DNA from: Hormiphora californensis
Lineage: Eukaryota; Ctenophora; Tentaculata; Cydippida; Pleurobrachiidae
NCBI GenBank assembly: GCA_020137815.1
Contig: CM035353.1
Coordinates: forward strand, 6,195,597-6,259,596
DNA length: 64,000 nt
Direction: 5' to 3'
A program made the position numbers and the translations under genes. Below the pieces are notes generated by a model. It worked only from the letters and a program-made list of their open reading frames with translations, had not been told where the DNA came from and did no database searches. Position 1 is the first letter of the stretch. The number at the start of each line of letters is the position of its first letter. Positions 26,101 through 37,600 of this stretch are shown piece by piece.

Positions 26101-28304
26101 ATTGTTAATTGCAGTTAGATATACATAATATACACAATGATTACAATGTGTTTATATTTGTCCTGTAGTACAGCTCCTGTGTAGAGCTCTTTGTATTACA
26201 ATGGTCCACACACAAGCATTGTATACACACACAATGATTATAGATTCAAATTTCATCTTACCATAGTGTGTCGAGTATGCCCCAAACCAGTCAATTTATT
26301 ATATCTGTTCATTTCGGTTTTCCGGGACTCGCCCGATGTATATACAATGTACAAGCTGAAACAAGTTGTGTCATATTGGTGCTTGGTAGAACGTCGGCAC
26401 CAACCAATCAATTGGTGCTATCTTGTGATTCTTTGTCGCTTTCTTTTGAGTTAAAAATTTCAACTCAAAAGAAAGCGACTTAACATTTGTTGTACACTTC
26501 AGGTGTTGCATGGTAACTGTTACGCAAAGTGTACATTACTATCCAACTATACTATCCAACTATACTATCCAACTATACTATCCAACTATACTATCCAACT
26601 ATACTATCCAACTATACTATACTTACTATCCAACAATTACAAATTGAAACAAGTTAGTCAAACATCCAACAATTACCTGTCTTCAAATAAATCCATTTGT
26701 AAGGCATATCTGAGTTGTTCATCTCCCTCCCTGAGGATCCTATCATGCCCACTGAAAGTCATGACATGGAGGCTCTTCCCAACTGCATCAACCCAATAAA
26801 GTCTGTTTGCAAAATGATCAATGACAAGCGCTGTTGGCTGCTCAATAACCATTCCGTCTTCCTTCTGTATCAATAAAACGGGGTCCGTTCCGTCCATCCC
26901 AGCACGGCCAATGTGAGGGTTATCCCCCCAGCAGGACCAAAACATATACCCCGTGCTGGGGGAGACGGCAATACCACGGATCTGATCTAGGTTCCGCCAG
27001 ACCAGGACCTTGCTCCACTCCCCATTGTAATCGGTTACCATTACCCTACGGTTGTCCTGGGAAGCCCAGTATACCCTTTGGTTAACCCAGTCAAGGGATA
27101 ACTTGAAGCAGTCAATCTGGGATAGGACCTTGATGGGGTTATATAGTTTACCGTTCACCAGTTGTCCCCTCCACAAGCTCTTACGATTACTTGCTTCGTA
27201 CACTGCCTGTTCCCCCGAGCACCAAAATAGTAACTCCCTCCGGTGATCATACCCAAAATCAAACACTGAATTACTGTCCGGGTGGGCATCTAAACCGAGG
27301 GGATTGAAATTCTGAAGATCGGGCGAGAAGCTGATATCATCGTCTATAGAGATAAGGTATTCCCTAGTAGAGGCCTGGGCTCGACAAGTCGTCGAGGGTA
27401 CACCCCCAGTCGGGAGGAATAAGAAGCCGTCCTGACAGGAGCATGTCGCCTCCCCGCCGGACAGGGAACACGATTGGGAGCATGGTGTGTCGGGTGGACA
27501 GCACGGTGGGGCCTCGTCACTGCCATCTGGGCAGTCGGACACACCATCGCACCACTGGATCTCGAGTATCTGGTCCTGAGAAATGCAGGGGTTAAATTCT
27601 AGGGGAAAGAAATGGGGGTGTTTTATATTACATTTATTGTCCTAGAGGTTTTTAACCAACGCGTCGAGACCAAATCGCATACATGTCTCATCTTGAGACG
27701 ATTTGCTGTCGATTGAGCACTACAGGAGCTCACAAATCTGTACCAGCTCCTTTCCAGCGGCATAATATAACTTCCGGTACCAAACTTTGGGCACTCAAGA
27801 TGGTCGTATTATTATTATTCAGTTCAACACGTTTCCAGGAAGATATAATTTCTTTTACTGGAAAAAATTTACTGTCAAGATAATTCTACGAATTACGATG
27901 CTAAAAGACGAAGACTTAATTACAAATTAGATTAGATCCTGCATCTTAACCTAGCAAACTGAGGCGATCACGTCGATCTTCCCTGAGAAAAAACCCGTAC
28001 ACTCTCAACAGTTCTCTTAACCGTGAGAGAGGTTCCCTCTCCCATGGATGTAAAGGTATCCATAGTTCAGATTAAATTATGTGGCCACCTTTCGACTAAT
28101 TTAGATCGAAATATGCATGTTTGGTACAGGGACCGGCATGGAACTGGATGAATAACAGGGAAGAATTCTACCACCCCGTGCTTGCGTTGGATAAAGATGT
28201 GTTAAAGAAAGGGGTTTATTTCAAAGTGTTACCTTTCCATTGTTGCACAACCGGCTGAAGCCGGTGACCGAGCTAATAAGTATCAGTAGCAGTAACAGAG
28301 ACAT
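17925..28304 (-). CDS. LDL-receptor-related protein, gene A (3' end not found)
   Basis: Exons seen: 28233-28304, 26677-27598, 25468-25586, 23495-23589, 21814-21915, 20057-20215, 18958-19071, 18298-18420, 17925-18047. It starts with a signal peptide ([15 protein letters not shown]), then LDLa ([13 protein letters not shown]), an EGF, YWTD propeller blades (LYWVDA, VYWASQ), a second EGF ([11 protein letters not shown]) and five LDLa modules ending in SDE-type acidic motifs, each LDLa on a phase 1-1 exon. The plan is LDLR/LRP: a cell-surface receptor for ligand uptake or signalling. Two joins are incomplete. Exon 1 to 2 is one base out of phase, and the sixth-blade exon expected between 26677 and 25586 was not located. 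The membrane segment and tail are not identified, so a secreted form cannot be excluded. Confidence 0.88.
18131..18238. mobile_element. TA-flanked hairpin MITE (about 104 bp)
   Basis: Arms CCCTACTAATATTTAGTTCG and CGAACTAAATTTTAGTAGGA are inverted repeats flanked by TA on both sides. It lies in an intron of gene A. No coding capacity. Confidence 0.8.
18421..18900. repeat. Acceptor-derived and G-rich tandem repeats in a 537-bp intron
   Basis: On the gene A strand the real acceptor CTATAACAG/AACC (exon end 18420) is repeated upstream at about 18436-18450, and in part near 18615-18627. Between them lie about five copies of CTTATACCCCCTCCTATAA. At 18715-18900 another unit (GTTCAGAAAAGGGGGTGGTG, then ACTTTTACAGAAAG) repeats four times. 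Confidence 0.85.
19254..19413. mobile_element. pogo/Tigger-like MITE, 160 bp
   Basis: It begins CAGTCGGACCCCGATTTAG and ends CTAAATCGGGGTCTGACTG, flanked by TA (19252-19253, 19414-19415), with internal repeats of CCCCGATTTAGTGG. It is most similar to the copy at 55465-55635. Confidence 0.88.
19697..19752. repeat. (GA)n microsatellite
   Basis: About 55 bp, in an intron of gene A. Confidence 0.95.
20022..20056. repeat. Duplicated 5' splice site of gene A exon 20057-20215
   Basis: The donor region CATAACTCACCTGCACAC (plus strand) is preceded about 28 bp away by CATAACTCACCTGTACAC. The second donor copy sits just inside the intron. Confidence 0.75.
21237..21345. repeat. (TC)n microsatellite
   Basis: About 100 bp of CT repeat, the opposite orientation to most GA tracts here. 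Confidence 0.95.
22058..22885. mobile_element. 828-bp MITE with poly-G/poly-C ends and 8-bp target duplication
   Basis: The left end is a G run followed by ACATGTTAATTTTGTTAA. The right end is TTAACAATTAACATGT followed by a C run. The 8-bp ATTTGAAC is duplicated exactly on both sides (22050-22057, 22886-22893). The AT-rich interior has repeated GTTAATTTT motifs and no ORF. It is structurally like the 3849-4428 element, suggesting related non-autonomous hAT-type elements. Confidence 0.88.
23074..23131. repeat. (GA)n microsatellite
   Basis: About 58 bp of pure GA, in an intron of gene A. Confidence 0.96.
23358..23489. mobile_element. SINE-like insertion at a 5' splice site, copy 2
   Basis: Begins TTGCCTAGCTAGACTGTG and ends GGGTTAGAACATAACAA, flanked by CTTACGAT (23350-23357, 23490-23497). 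The match extends to 13 bp (AACAACTTACGAT). The duplication spans the exon-intron junction of gene A exon 23495-23589 (donor GTAAGTTG), so the insertion created a second donor about 140 bp into the intron. At 23302-23344 the tail motif reappears inverted (GTTATGTTCTAACCC), suggesting a second, nested insertion. Confidence 0.65.
24815..25494. repeat. 42-bp minisatellite made from a 5' splice junction (16 donor copies)
   Basis: Each unit contains, on the minus strand, the last 25 exonic bases of gene A exon 25468-25586 (encoding CLITPDG) plus the donor GTAAGTCACAC. Units are 40-48 bp, differing mainly in GT dinucleotide number. Read through the first donor, the frame is GAC GGG TAA, so use of any intron-side donor stops translation straight after the EGF. 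Confidence 0.95.
26428..26479. repeat. Perfect hairpin, 18-bp arms
   Basis: GTCGCTTTCTTTTGAGTT pairs with AACTCAAAAGAAAGCGAC around a short AT-rich loop. It is in an intron of gene A. Confidence 0.85.
26535..26625. repeat. 13-bp tandem repeat ATACTATCCAACT
   Basis: About seven copies in the gene A intron, 50 bp from the donor of exon 26677-27598. Confidence 0.9.
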
Positions 28305-29509
28305 TCATCATACGGTTCCTGAGAAAATTGTTCATGTTTGACAAAGTTATTTGTTCCTGAAAAAGTAGCTCCATCTTATTACGTGAACAGTGCAGAGATA
28401 TCGGACCCCGATTTACATCCCGAAAAATTGGGGTCCAACTACTATACACGAAAGGAAATAATCTACACTGTAGTTAACTTCAAATACAGACAAATTGAGT
28501 AGCAGCTAAAAACAAGCTGTTTGAAAGACTCTGTACAATACGATACGATAAATAACAACTATATCAGGACCTCATGAGGTCCTGATCACATGAATATGTT
28601 AGTTTTATAACAATGGTGTGGTGAGGACTGAGGGCCATAAAAGGCAATTAATTATTAACGAAAAAATAAGTTCGTTATCCCTTCAGATAGATTGCTGTCA
28701 AAATACTTGGCAGTACGCTGCGTTGTTGGGGTACGTGAGGGGAATGCAGAGCTTTTCAATTTTAAGCTTTGGTTCCGTTTTTGGGCAAAAATGCGTTGAC
28801 CATTGTTCATACTAAAAACAGACCCCTAGCCTCGGTAACGAATAGTGCAGGAATCGGGATAATACGGGACTACGCACACGGTGTGACTGGAGAGAAAATA
28901 GAAAATACTATACTACCCAAACAACGATTGGGCGCCGTTACGATCTGGGTGTTTGGAGGCCTGTTGGTGCTTGCTGCCATAAAGCACCCTGCACTAAAAC
29001 AACTCTAACCGCCAAACCACTCAACCGTTTTGGCTAAACCAAAGTTTATCTGATAGGAAATATCAAGCCCTAACCCCAGCCCTACCCTACTTTAGCCCTA
29101 ACCCTAAAAACCGTGATTGCTGACACTCCAAACACCGAGATTTTAACGTTGCAACGTTGGCTCACTTTTTTAGCAGCAAAAAACCAAATGCGCGGCGCAC
29201 TGTAAAAACTTTTACGAGCGCGCCTTATTACCTGCGTCGCTGTTTTAATAAACTTCGCTTATTACATTTTATTACGCGCGTCGCAAATCATTCGTTGTTT
29301 TCGTTATTTTCATTTCCATTTCATTTCCGGCTCTCCTTTCATTTCCGGCCGCTCAGAGTCATTTTCCGGTTTCCCGTTTCCCCCCGGACTCCGGCATTTT
29401 CGTTTGGCTAAGTGGCAACCCCGTAGTAGTTAGTACGCGTATGTTATCAGCCATTGTCGAACCACACTGAGATTTTTGATCGGGCCTCAGGACATGCTTC
29501 ATATTTTGG
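28305..29509. other. Intergenic region upstream of gene A
   Basis: Contains the presumed promoter of gene A, a CCCCGATTTA-family fragment at 28402-28440 and a perfect 24-bp palindrome at 28562-28585 (centre CTCATGAG). No gene was recognised, and no clear TATA element can be assigned. Confidence 0.5.
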
Positions 29510-29899
29510 GTCACCACACACCAAAGTTAAAATTAAAATTAAAATTTGACGTTTTTGGCCATAACTCAGCCATTTCTTGACCAATTTGCAAAATCTTGGG
29601 CTCATTGGAAAGAGGGCATCGAGCCCGTTCTGAACAGCTCAAGAAACTTGAAATCCGCGCAAAGTGCGCGGCGTTACAGTACAAAATGTGTGCGTTAAAA
29701 TTTTAAAATTTTAACACGCGCATTATGCGCCTTAACGCCGCGCACTTTGCGCCGATTTTAAGTTTCTTGAGCTCTTCAGAACGGGCTCGATGCCCTCTTT
29801 CCAAAAAGCACAAAATGAAGCAATTTTGCCAAGAAATGGGAGAGTTATGACCAAAAACGTCAAATTTTAATTTTAATTTTAACTTTGGTGTGTGGTGAC
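29510..29899. mobile_element. 390-bp foldback element (long inverted repeat)
   Basis: Both ends read GTCACCACACACCAAAG inverted, and pairing continues through AAATTTGACGTTTTTGG, GAGGGCATCGAGCCCGTTCTGA and AAGTTTCTTGAGC to the centre near 29695. Nearly the whole element folds back on itself. I see no clear target duplication and no ORF. Confidence 0.88.
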
Positions 29900-30144
29900 A
29901 AGTGCTGTCCAGTCCATCAGGGGCGTCCGCATCGTCCGCATGGCAGAGCCGCCCCTGCTGTCCATCGGAAATATCCAGCCTTGAATCATGACTTTAGCTT
30001 TGTCTTGCTCGCCCTGTCTCACCGCGTATGAGTCATATCAGGTGTCTTTTATTTTCAAATTTCAAATTGTAAATTTTCTTAGGAAAATAGGGAAAAATCA
30101 AAATTAGTTAACATTCAAAACAGTCATCATAACTTATTTACTTT

Positions 30145-32770
30145 TCAAACAAACATTTCCATGACATCCTTTACCAATCTCTCCACAAGGTTATCTTCCT
30201 TCTCTAGCTCTTCTTCTTCCCTTGGTGGACCATGGAAGGGGTTGACAGTGTACTGGTCGAGCCAGGTGGGATCCCACTGGCCCAGATAATCACGGAGAGC
30301 TCCCTCATCGGTACCGGGCTGGACGCACACCTCGTAACCACATCCCGGGTGACAGTAGTTTGTGCCCCGCTGTGTTGAAGCACAGTTCCCCAGTGAGGGC
30401 CCCTGACATGCAAGGTGGTACGGCACATACGTTCTACTGTGGTAGTGGTATTCGACCTTGCCCGTATCATCGGTAGGTCCAAAGTGGCCACCGCACTCAT
30501 CCACTATAGGAGCAGCACCACCGACATCTTGGTAGGAGTAAACCCCAAAACCGTCCATAGCCCAACCCACTAGCTGGCCGTGGTTGAAGGGCCTCGCGCC
30601 ATGTCCGGCACCGATTGAAGCATTAAGGAAGGGCTCCAGGCACTCTGGGGATTTGTGGTAATGATATAGGGGAGGTCCTCCTGGTCCGGGGGGACCGGGT
30701 CCAGGGGGGATGTTACCGAGGGGAGGAGTTACATGACCTCCGCAGGTGAGCTGAATACCAGCCTCATCAATACTCACATCTCCGGCATCATTCGGACCCT
30801 GAGTAGGTACATGTAGGGTTACTATAATAAGGTTGTACACGTTGTACCCCTATAACAAAGGAGGGAGTGGGGTTGCTCAGTTGGATTCAATAGGCCTATT
30901 AATGGTATTTTCGTTGAGACTGTTGTTAGTAGCTAGAAGTTCTTCATGCACAAACCTGGATTCCAATTCCGTTAATGGCAGAGGCAGTTGCTGGTCCAAT
31001 GGTTTTCTCTCCCCCGACAGTCTCCGCGTCGTACATATCACCAGGTCTGTCGTTTCTTGTTGGATTACCCACCTAAAACAATATAGTAGATACAACACAT
31101 GTTCCGCAACACTGCAACAGATATTCACCAATAACACTAGCTGGTCACTACTCACTAGTGCTGTGATTGGTTCTTCTCACAACAAGTGCAGCCTTGTAAC
31201 ACTATTATATAGTACCATTATATCGTTGTCTATCTTGTTAACTATTATCTAGTTTTTAGCACTCGATGTTAACAGTAACACTATTATCTAGTTTTTAGCA
31301 CTCGATGTTAACACTATTATCTAGTTTTTAGCACTCGATGTTAACACTATTATCTAGTTTTTAGCACTCGATGTTAACACTATTATCTAGTTTTTAGCAC
31401 TCAATGTTAACACTATTATCTAGTTTTTAGATGTTAACCTACCAGAAGGATCTTGTAGTTGGCTATCATGGTTACCCAAAAGTCCCCGTAAGACGAGGAA
31501 CCTGGACCGTTGTCCTCGCCGCAGGTAAGATTAGGGAACTGGCATGTTCCACCTGCATGGGGTGAAATGGGGAGAAATGGGCTGGTAACATTGGGAATAA
31601 TTTAGAGGAACTATTTAGTGACGTGTTGCCATGATCCCTACACAAGTGCAAACATGCAACTAGTGTGACATCAGAAACATGGGGGAGAATTAGAATGAGC
31701 TTGATGGTTGAATGTTGACTACTTACCCTCGATTTCGGCAGCAACACAGTATCCCAAACCAATCCCCAGAGGACAGTAGGGGTTCACATAAAAGTTGGGC
31801 ACGCTATTAGTGGTGATGTACCTGCAGTGTGTGTATATTATTTAGTTTGACATGTTTCCAGTCTGTCCGGTTACCCGGTACGTGAAAGCCGACCCGCGGG
31901 TCGAAAGACAGCCTGCATAGCCTGGCAAGATTTAGTCGGGTTGATGCTGTGAATTCTGAATTCTGATTGTCTCAATAACAATGTAGGTTCATGTCCAATG
32001 TGGTAACCACTGGTAAGGGTGCTAAGTAGGCACTCGATTTGTGGTAGCATAGTATCATTTGTATTGGCTGTTGCAGTAGCAGTGCAATAACAAAATTAGA
32101 CCAATATCCCGAATTATTATTAAAGTTAGGGAAGGCTAGTGCAGCTGCTGATCCATGAGACTTTTGGATGAGATCAAATCAGAGCTCTAACTATTGTAAC
32201 TTTGTGAGACAGTGCATCTTCTTATAATAATAATCTGGTGAAATCTCTAATTCTCTCAGATATATTATTTTACCTATCAGTTCTACTACTTTATTATATT
32301 GTTGTGTTAGATACCCTTATCATATATATGCTATACATGTATTTTACTTCTACAACCTCGTTCCTACCTGTATTCCTCATCAGTTGTCATGTTAAAACAG
32401 TTGCCCCAGTTGGTTGCAGTGGAGGCATTTTGCCAGGTCACGGTTGAGCAGTTTGCCGCTATATCAGGGTAAACTGTGGTATCTTTCTTGTTCGCGTACC
32501 CGTGACACCGTCCAGTTGTGTCCCTGAAATGTAGAGGCTGAGAGATTTTAAAGGATAGAAAGTACAGGGAGTGACACATGTGTTAGCACGGGGATGATTA
32601 AAAAGGATAGAAAGTAGCTAGAATTAGAGAGGATCGAGCACTCAGCACCTGTATCCCGTGTGGCATAGTGTCATTTGTTCCTCGGTTACAGAGGTTCTAA
32701 ACAAGTTGGCTGTTGCAGGCTTTCCCTCGCTGACCACCGCCAGCACCGCCAGCAATACCAACAGTATCAT
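30145..32770 (-). CDS. Secreted YHYH-domain protein, complete, six exons
   Basis: Exons 32649-32770, 32368-32523, 31727-31821, 31443-31552, 30956-31072, 30145-30798 join in frame to 417 codons. It starts MILLVLLAVLAVVSEG, a signal peptide, and has no other membrane segment. The last exon carries two copies of the YHYH signature (PLYHYHKSPECL and VEYHYHSRTYVPYH) and a Cys-rich end (NYCHPGCGYEVC), followed by an acidic tail. Earlier exons supply paired Cys and the NGIGIQ motif typical of the fold. YHYH proteins occur in bacteria and marine animals; their role is not settled, and metal binding by the His clusters is only a guess. All splice sites are GT-AG. A tandem repeat abuts the donor of exon 4. 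Confidence 0.92.
31236..31437. repeat. 34-bp tandem repeat abutting a 5' splice site
   Basis: About five copies of AACACTATTATCTAGTTTTT plus AGCACTCGATGTT. On the gene strand the array starts about 5 bp inside the intron after the donor of YHYH exon 31443-31552 (GTAGGTTAACAT). Confidence 0.9.
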
Positions 32771-33148
32771 ATAGTCTGAAGCGTATATTAAGGTAATACG
32801 AAGTTGTGGCTTGTGTTAAAGACAGCACTCAGTGTATTGTGTAATGATTTATAATATCTTAACAAAGCAAAAAGGCATCCGGGTAAGGGAAAATTATTGG
32901 TACCTAGGTTATAAAAAGTGAACGTCAAAAACGCAGGAACCGAAATACCCCAACAACTTAAAAATATGCACTCTATAGAACTAAAAATGGATTCGAAAGA
33001 AATGCGAGACGGATAAGAATATATAAATCAGTTGGGCAACGTTTTTTATCAGTATTTTCCCATGATAGCACTTATTGGTTTAGCCTTTCACGTGAACTCA
33101 CGTCCCATGTTGCTATCTTTTTTGCTACCAGACCTTTCTTTCTCTCTG

Positions 33149-33228
<80 letters not shown>

Positions 33229-33297
33229 TCTCTCGCTCTCACTCTTCTTTTCTCCGTCCAGCTGTTATCGTCGCATCGTTATTCAATATATTTGTGT

Positions 33298-33540
33298 CAA
33301 AGAACAGTTCTATAGGAGAAGGAGCAAAGGGCAGCGAAACGCAAAAGAAAACAGCACCAAGATGTTTGTTTAGTTCAACATTCTGCTGGTTGCGGAAAAG
33401 GAATAGGTAGTGCTACCATGAGCTGATCTTTCTGATAGGATGTAAAAACCCGAGCTACTCAAGCTGTCAACATTGCATAGTACGTATCTAGATCATCATT
33501 CATCAATGAATCATCATGTGTGCAGATGTGAATTTCCGTA
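33298..33540. repeat. Dispersed repeat, copy 1 (about 240 bp)
   Basis: Shares long blocks with 58557-58805 in the same orientation, e.g. AAGGAATAGGTAGTGCTACC, GATGTAAAAACCCGAGCTAC and ATTCATCAATGAATCATC. No ORF or inverted ends; family unknown. Confidence 0.85.
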
Positions 33541-34269
33541 CGAAGTAAATCGTGATTTTGGTGTCACTGTACATACTGGTGCAACTGATAATATCAGTGA
33601 TATGTATCTAAAGGAATAGAACTCTATGCATTACTTCCTACTTGACAAAAGGAGGTTGGATCAGCTATAAAGCCATGTGAAATTTACAAAAAGCCAAGTG
33701 CAAGGGGGCTATGGGTTATGGGTTGTCAACTTTATTCGGCCAGGCAATGGTTATTGGTAATTTTGTTTTTGTATCCGACAGATCAGTAGAATGTGAGTCC
33801 TATCTTCTTTGGTTTTCAGCAGTACATGGCAATGTCTAATACCTCAAATTGCTTGCTACTCAGTATACACACCATTGAAGCACACGTCGTGAAGGGTTAT
33901 ATTGACTTTGTATGTTGTGTATGAATTGAGTTTGTACATGTTCGCTAATCGCTAAAAATGGTCAGAAATTATCGTGACTCTTATTCAGACTCACAGTATG
34001 GTTTCAGCTTGCCTCATTAAGTTCGACCCTTCTCTCTTTCCCCTTGCCTCGGGTTTTTTAGATGCCGTCAGAGACATGTCTTTTTGTTCACCATAGCTCC
34101 CGGGTTTGTTTGATTGTCTGTAGTCTCCCCCTCGGCCTCATCTTGTTCTTTTCTAATAGCGTTCCCATGCTCTCTCGGGTTTATAAAACATGATTAACTA
34201 CGTTGTAATCCCACACCACGAGATGGGTAAATCTAATACTGGAATTGAAGAATACAATTGCAGGGAGCT

Positions 34270-34341
34270 TTTCTCTCTCTATCACTCTTTCTCTCTCTTT
34301 CTCTCCCTTTCTCTCCCTTTCTCTCCCTTTCTCTCTCTCTC

Positions 34342-34396
<55 letters not shown>

Positions 34397-34425
34397 TTCT
34401 CTCTTTCTCTCTCTTTCTCTCTCAC
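34270..34425. repeat. (TC)n tract upstream of the LRR gene
   Basis: About 150 bp of CT repeat with CCC/TTT interruptions, 200 bp before the start codon. Confidence 0.95.
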
Positions 34426-34623
34426 ACTTATCTAGTTACACTTAGCTTATGACCACCCTACCACTTCTATTAGGAAGATTTTCCCTTTGCTTTGCTGTCA
34501 GTTTCGAGACCTAAATTATTTCAAATTAAAATATTATCAGACATTGATATTAAATTTAACTGTTCATGTTGATTTGTAAAAACGGCACTCACTTCATACT
34601 ATCTAGGATGGAATAGCGATAAC

Positions 34624-37600
34624 ATGATCTTCCTTCTCCTCCTTCTCCCTTTTGCTAGTGGCCAGAAGGCGGCCTCCCTCAAAAACAGAGTGAGACTGAA
34701 CTGGGATGCGGGTTCTTCAAACTTCTGGGGGGACGCTGGAGATCACTTTTCCCAGCCAAAAGATTCCTCGGGCACCAATGTTGATATGTCCTACTCTGGG
34801 TTTGTTGAAGACAATAAGGAGTGTTCTTACTACCAACCCACCGGATCTTCACAGACCGGAGCTACAATCAGTAATAACAAAATTACATGGAGCATCGGAA
34901 AGAAGACTAAAATCATTCTGAAATGTCCTAACAGCGGTGCGAAATTTAAGATATCCGAAATAGGCCCAGGAACTACTTTTAATGGTCCGTACACCAGCGT
35001 CACTTCTTTCACCATCTGGGATGCCAACAATTGCGGTTTTGATAGTATCGATCCAGAAATATTGGAGGGATTCCCAAATCTCCAACAGCTGACCATCAAA
35101 GAAACCCAATTTACATCCGTTCCTCGTTTTAATATTGAGATGAGTGCCCTGGCCTACATAGCAATGACAAGCAACAAAATCTCGCGTATTAATGATGATG
35201 ATTTCGCCAATACACCTGCCTTGAAAAGACTTGTGTTAGCGTGTAACGAGATCACGTTTGTGGGTGATGGTGCCTTTGAGAAACTCTCTAAACTTGAGGC
35301 GTTTACGTTTGGAGTGAACTCCTTGACATCAGTTCCTACCGCACTTTCTGCTGTAAAGTCAACATTGATCTACGCCGGTCTCGAACACAACTCCATCACC
35401 TCCCTACCAAAGCTACCCTTCGTTGACATGACCGAACTCCGGCACATCAACATCACTGGCAACCAAGTGAGCCTGATTGAAAAAGACTGGCACACGGGTG
35501 TTCCTAATTTGGCCATCTTGGAACTTGTTGGCAATCCGCTGACTGTTTTGAACTCTAGTTCCTTCTACAACCTCCCCAAGCTTGCCTATTTAGCCCTACA
35601 TCAGTGCAAGGAGCTCACTACTGTCGAGGGTCGTGTCTTTGAGGACCTTCCTGCTCTGATAGTGCTAGAGATGAACAGTTGTCCAAAGTTGAGAGATATT
35701 GATTACAGGGCGTTCCGAAATACCGACCTAAAATACCTCGATCTCTCCGGTAACATGATTACATCTTTTCCACACGGTCTCTTTATTGAAGCAGAATTTA
35801 CTAAGCTCGAAAAATTGAGGTTGTCTAGCAATGGAATGAAAACGCTAAGCGAGTTCACTTCAAACTCCTATATTCCTTTAACTGATATTCTGAGGGACCG
35901 TTTTCCAGATGTGTATCCGTTATCCGTGGCCTTAGGGCTGTCACCCAACCTTGAAGAACTGGACTTGAGCTCAAACATGCTCACTGTCATTCCTGACGGA
36001 GTTCTCAACTGCTTCAAAGATCAATCAGGCAGCAAGACTAACATTCTGGACTTATCCAATAATCGCATTGCAACGGTAGAAGAGTTTGCTTTTACGGAAA
36101 TGAAGCTGACCCGATTGGACATGTCCAATAATAGGTTGAGTGAGGTCCCCCGGGCAATGTATCACATTGAAAAAATCTCAGAATTCAAATTGTCAACCAA
36201 TCTCCTTACATTCCTTCAGGCGGGAGTTTTATCACAGATCGAGGTTAACGAACTCTACCTCGATGACAACCAGATTCTGACAATTGAAAATGGTGCTTTG
36301 CCGTCATCACTGAAACTCATTAGCATGAGAGAAAATCTCTTTAACTTCGTGGATACGGATCAGTTTAGCAACATGCCCTCTTTGAAAACAATCGATTTGT
36401 CTAACAACAGAATAACAACCCTGCCCCGAAATGTCTTTGCAAATAACGGTCAGCTGGCAAGCATAACACTTGATAACAACCAGATTTCATGGCTGGATCA
36501 GGGTGTTTTTGATGATTGTGCGGCCTACATCTCTAAGATTAGTATAGAGAACAACGGCTTGGCGTTTGTACAAAACGGAACTCTCTCGAACAAGGAGCTT
36601 AGCAATGTCATGATGGCAAATAACAGACTTCACGAGTGGCCCTCGGACGGATCACTATCCTCCCAAAGCAACGCCTTCACCGCAGACTTTAGTGGAAACA
36701 ACTTTGAGGTGATCCGGAAGTATATGTTCAGGGGTCATCAGAAGCTTGTTGTGGTGAATCTCAAACAGAACAACATCTCCGATATTGAGAGTTATGCTTT
36801 TGACGAGCTGACTCTCGTTCCCCGGAGCAAAGATTACAACGATATGCAGCTGGGGGTGCTGGTTCAAGATAATCCTGTGGTCAACCTTGCACCATACAGT
36901 TTTAACAACATTAAAAAAACGGGCACGGCTACCTCGAATAATTTAGAGAAGGCGGTGGTGATTGATTTTCAAAAGATCCAGACTCTGGAGAGGTTGGGTA
37001 GCTATGCCATTAATGATATCCACCTTGATTACCTTCTATTAAACAAGGGCAGTATAAAGATGCTGGAATCGTACTCTCTGAACAATATAAAGCTTGACAC
37101 TACACTTCAGGTCAATGAGGGCAACCTGCAGTACATTGCTAAAAATGCTATCGTTGCCTCCAACATCAGGTATATCCAAATGTTTGATAATAAAATCCGA
37201 AAGCTTCCCTTTGGCGCCCTGCAGGGCATTGCCGATTGCACAAACTTCAACATCAACGATAATGAAATCTACTTTATTGATACGGATTCACTACCAAACT
37301 GCAACACAAAGTTCAACCTTCAGGATAACAAAATAACGCATATCATTCAGGATGCCATGAGGAGCGCAACTTCCATTATAAACCTGGAGCTGCAAAATAA
37401 TGACATCCGTAAAATTGAAAGCGGTTCATTTAGAACGGTATCGTCTACGCTGAGCCAAATTTACTTACAGGGCAACAAGCTACCCGAGCTCACGGAAAAC
37501 CTTCTTTCGGACATGACCCTGACCAAGCTCAGTTTGGATAACAACAATAACCTCAAAAGTATTGGCATACAGGAGGACCTTCAATGGACTAACCCAGAGG

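Larger units (their letters stand above)
32771..34623. other. Divergent intergenic region between the YHYH and LRR genes
   Basis: The two genes are head to head, about 1.85 kb apart. The region holds (TC)n tracts at 33150-33235 and 34270-34425 and a dispersed repeat (33298-33540). A minimal upstream ORF, ATG GAA TAG, sits at 34608-34616 just before the LRR start. Confidence 0.6.
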
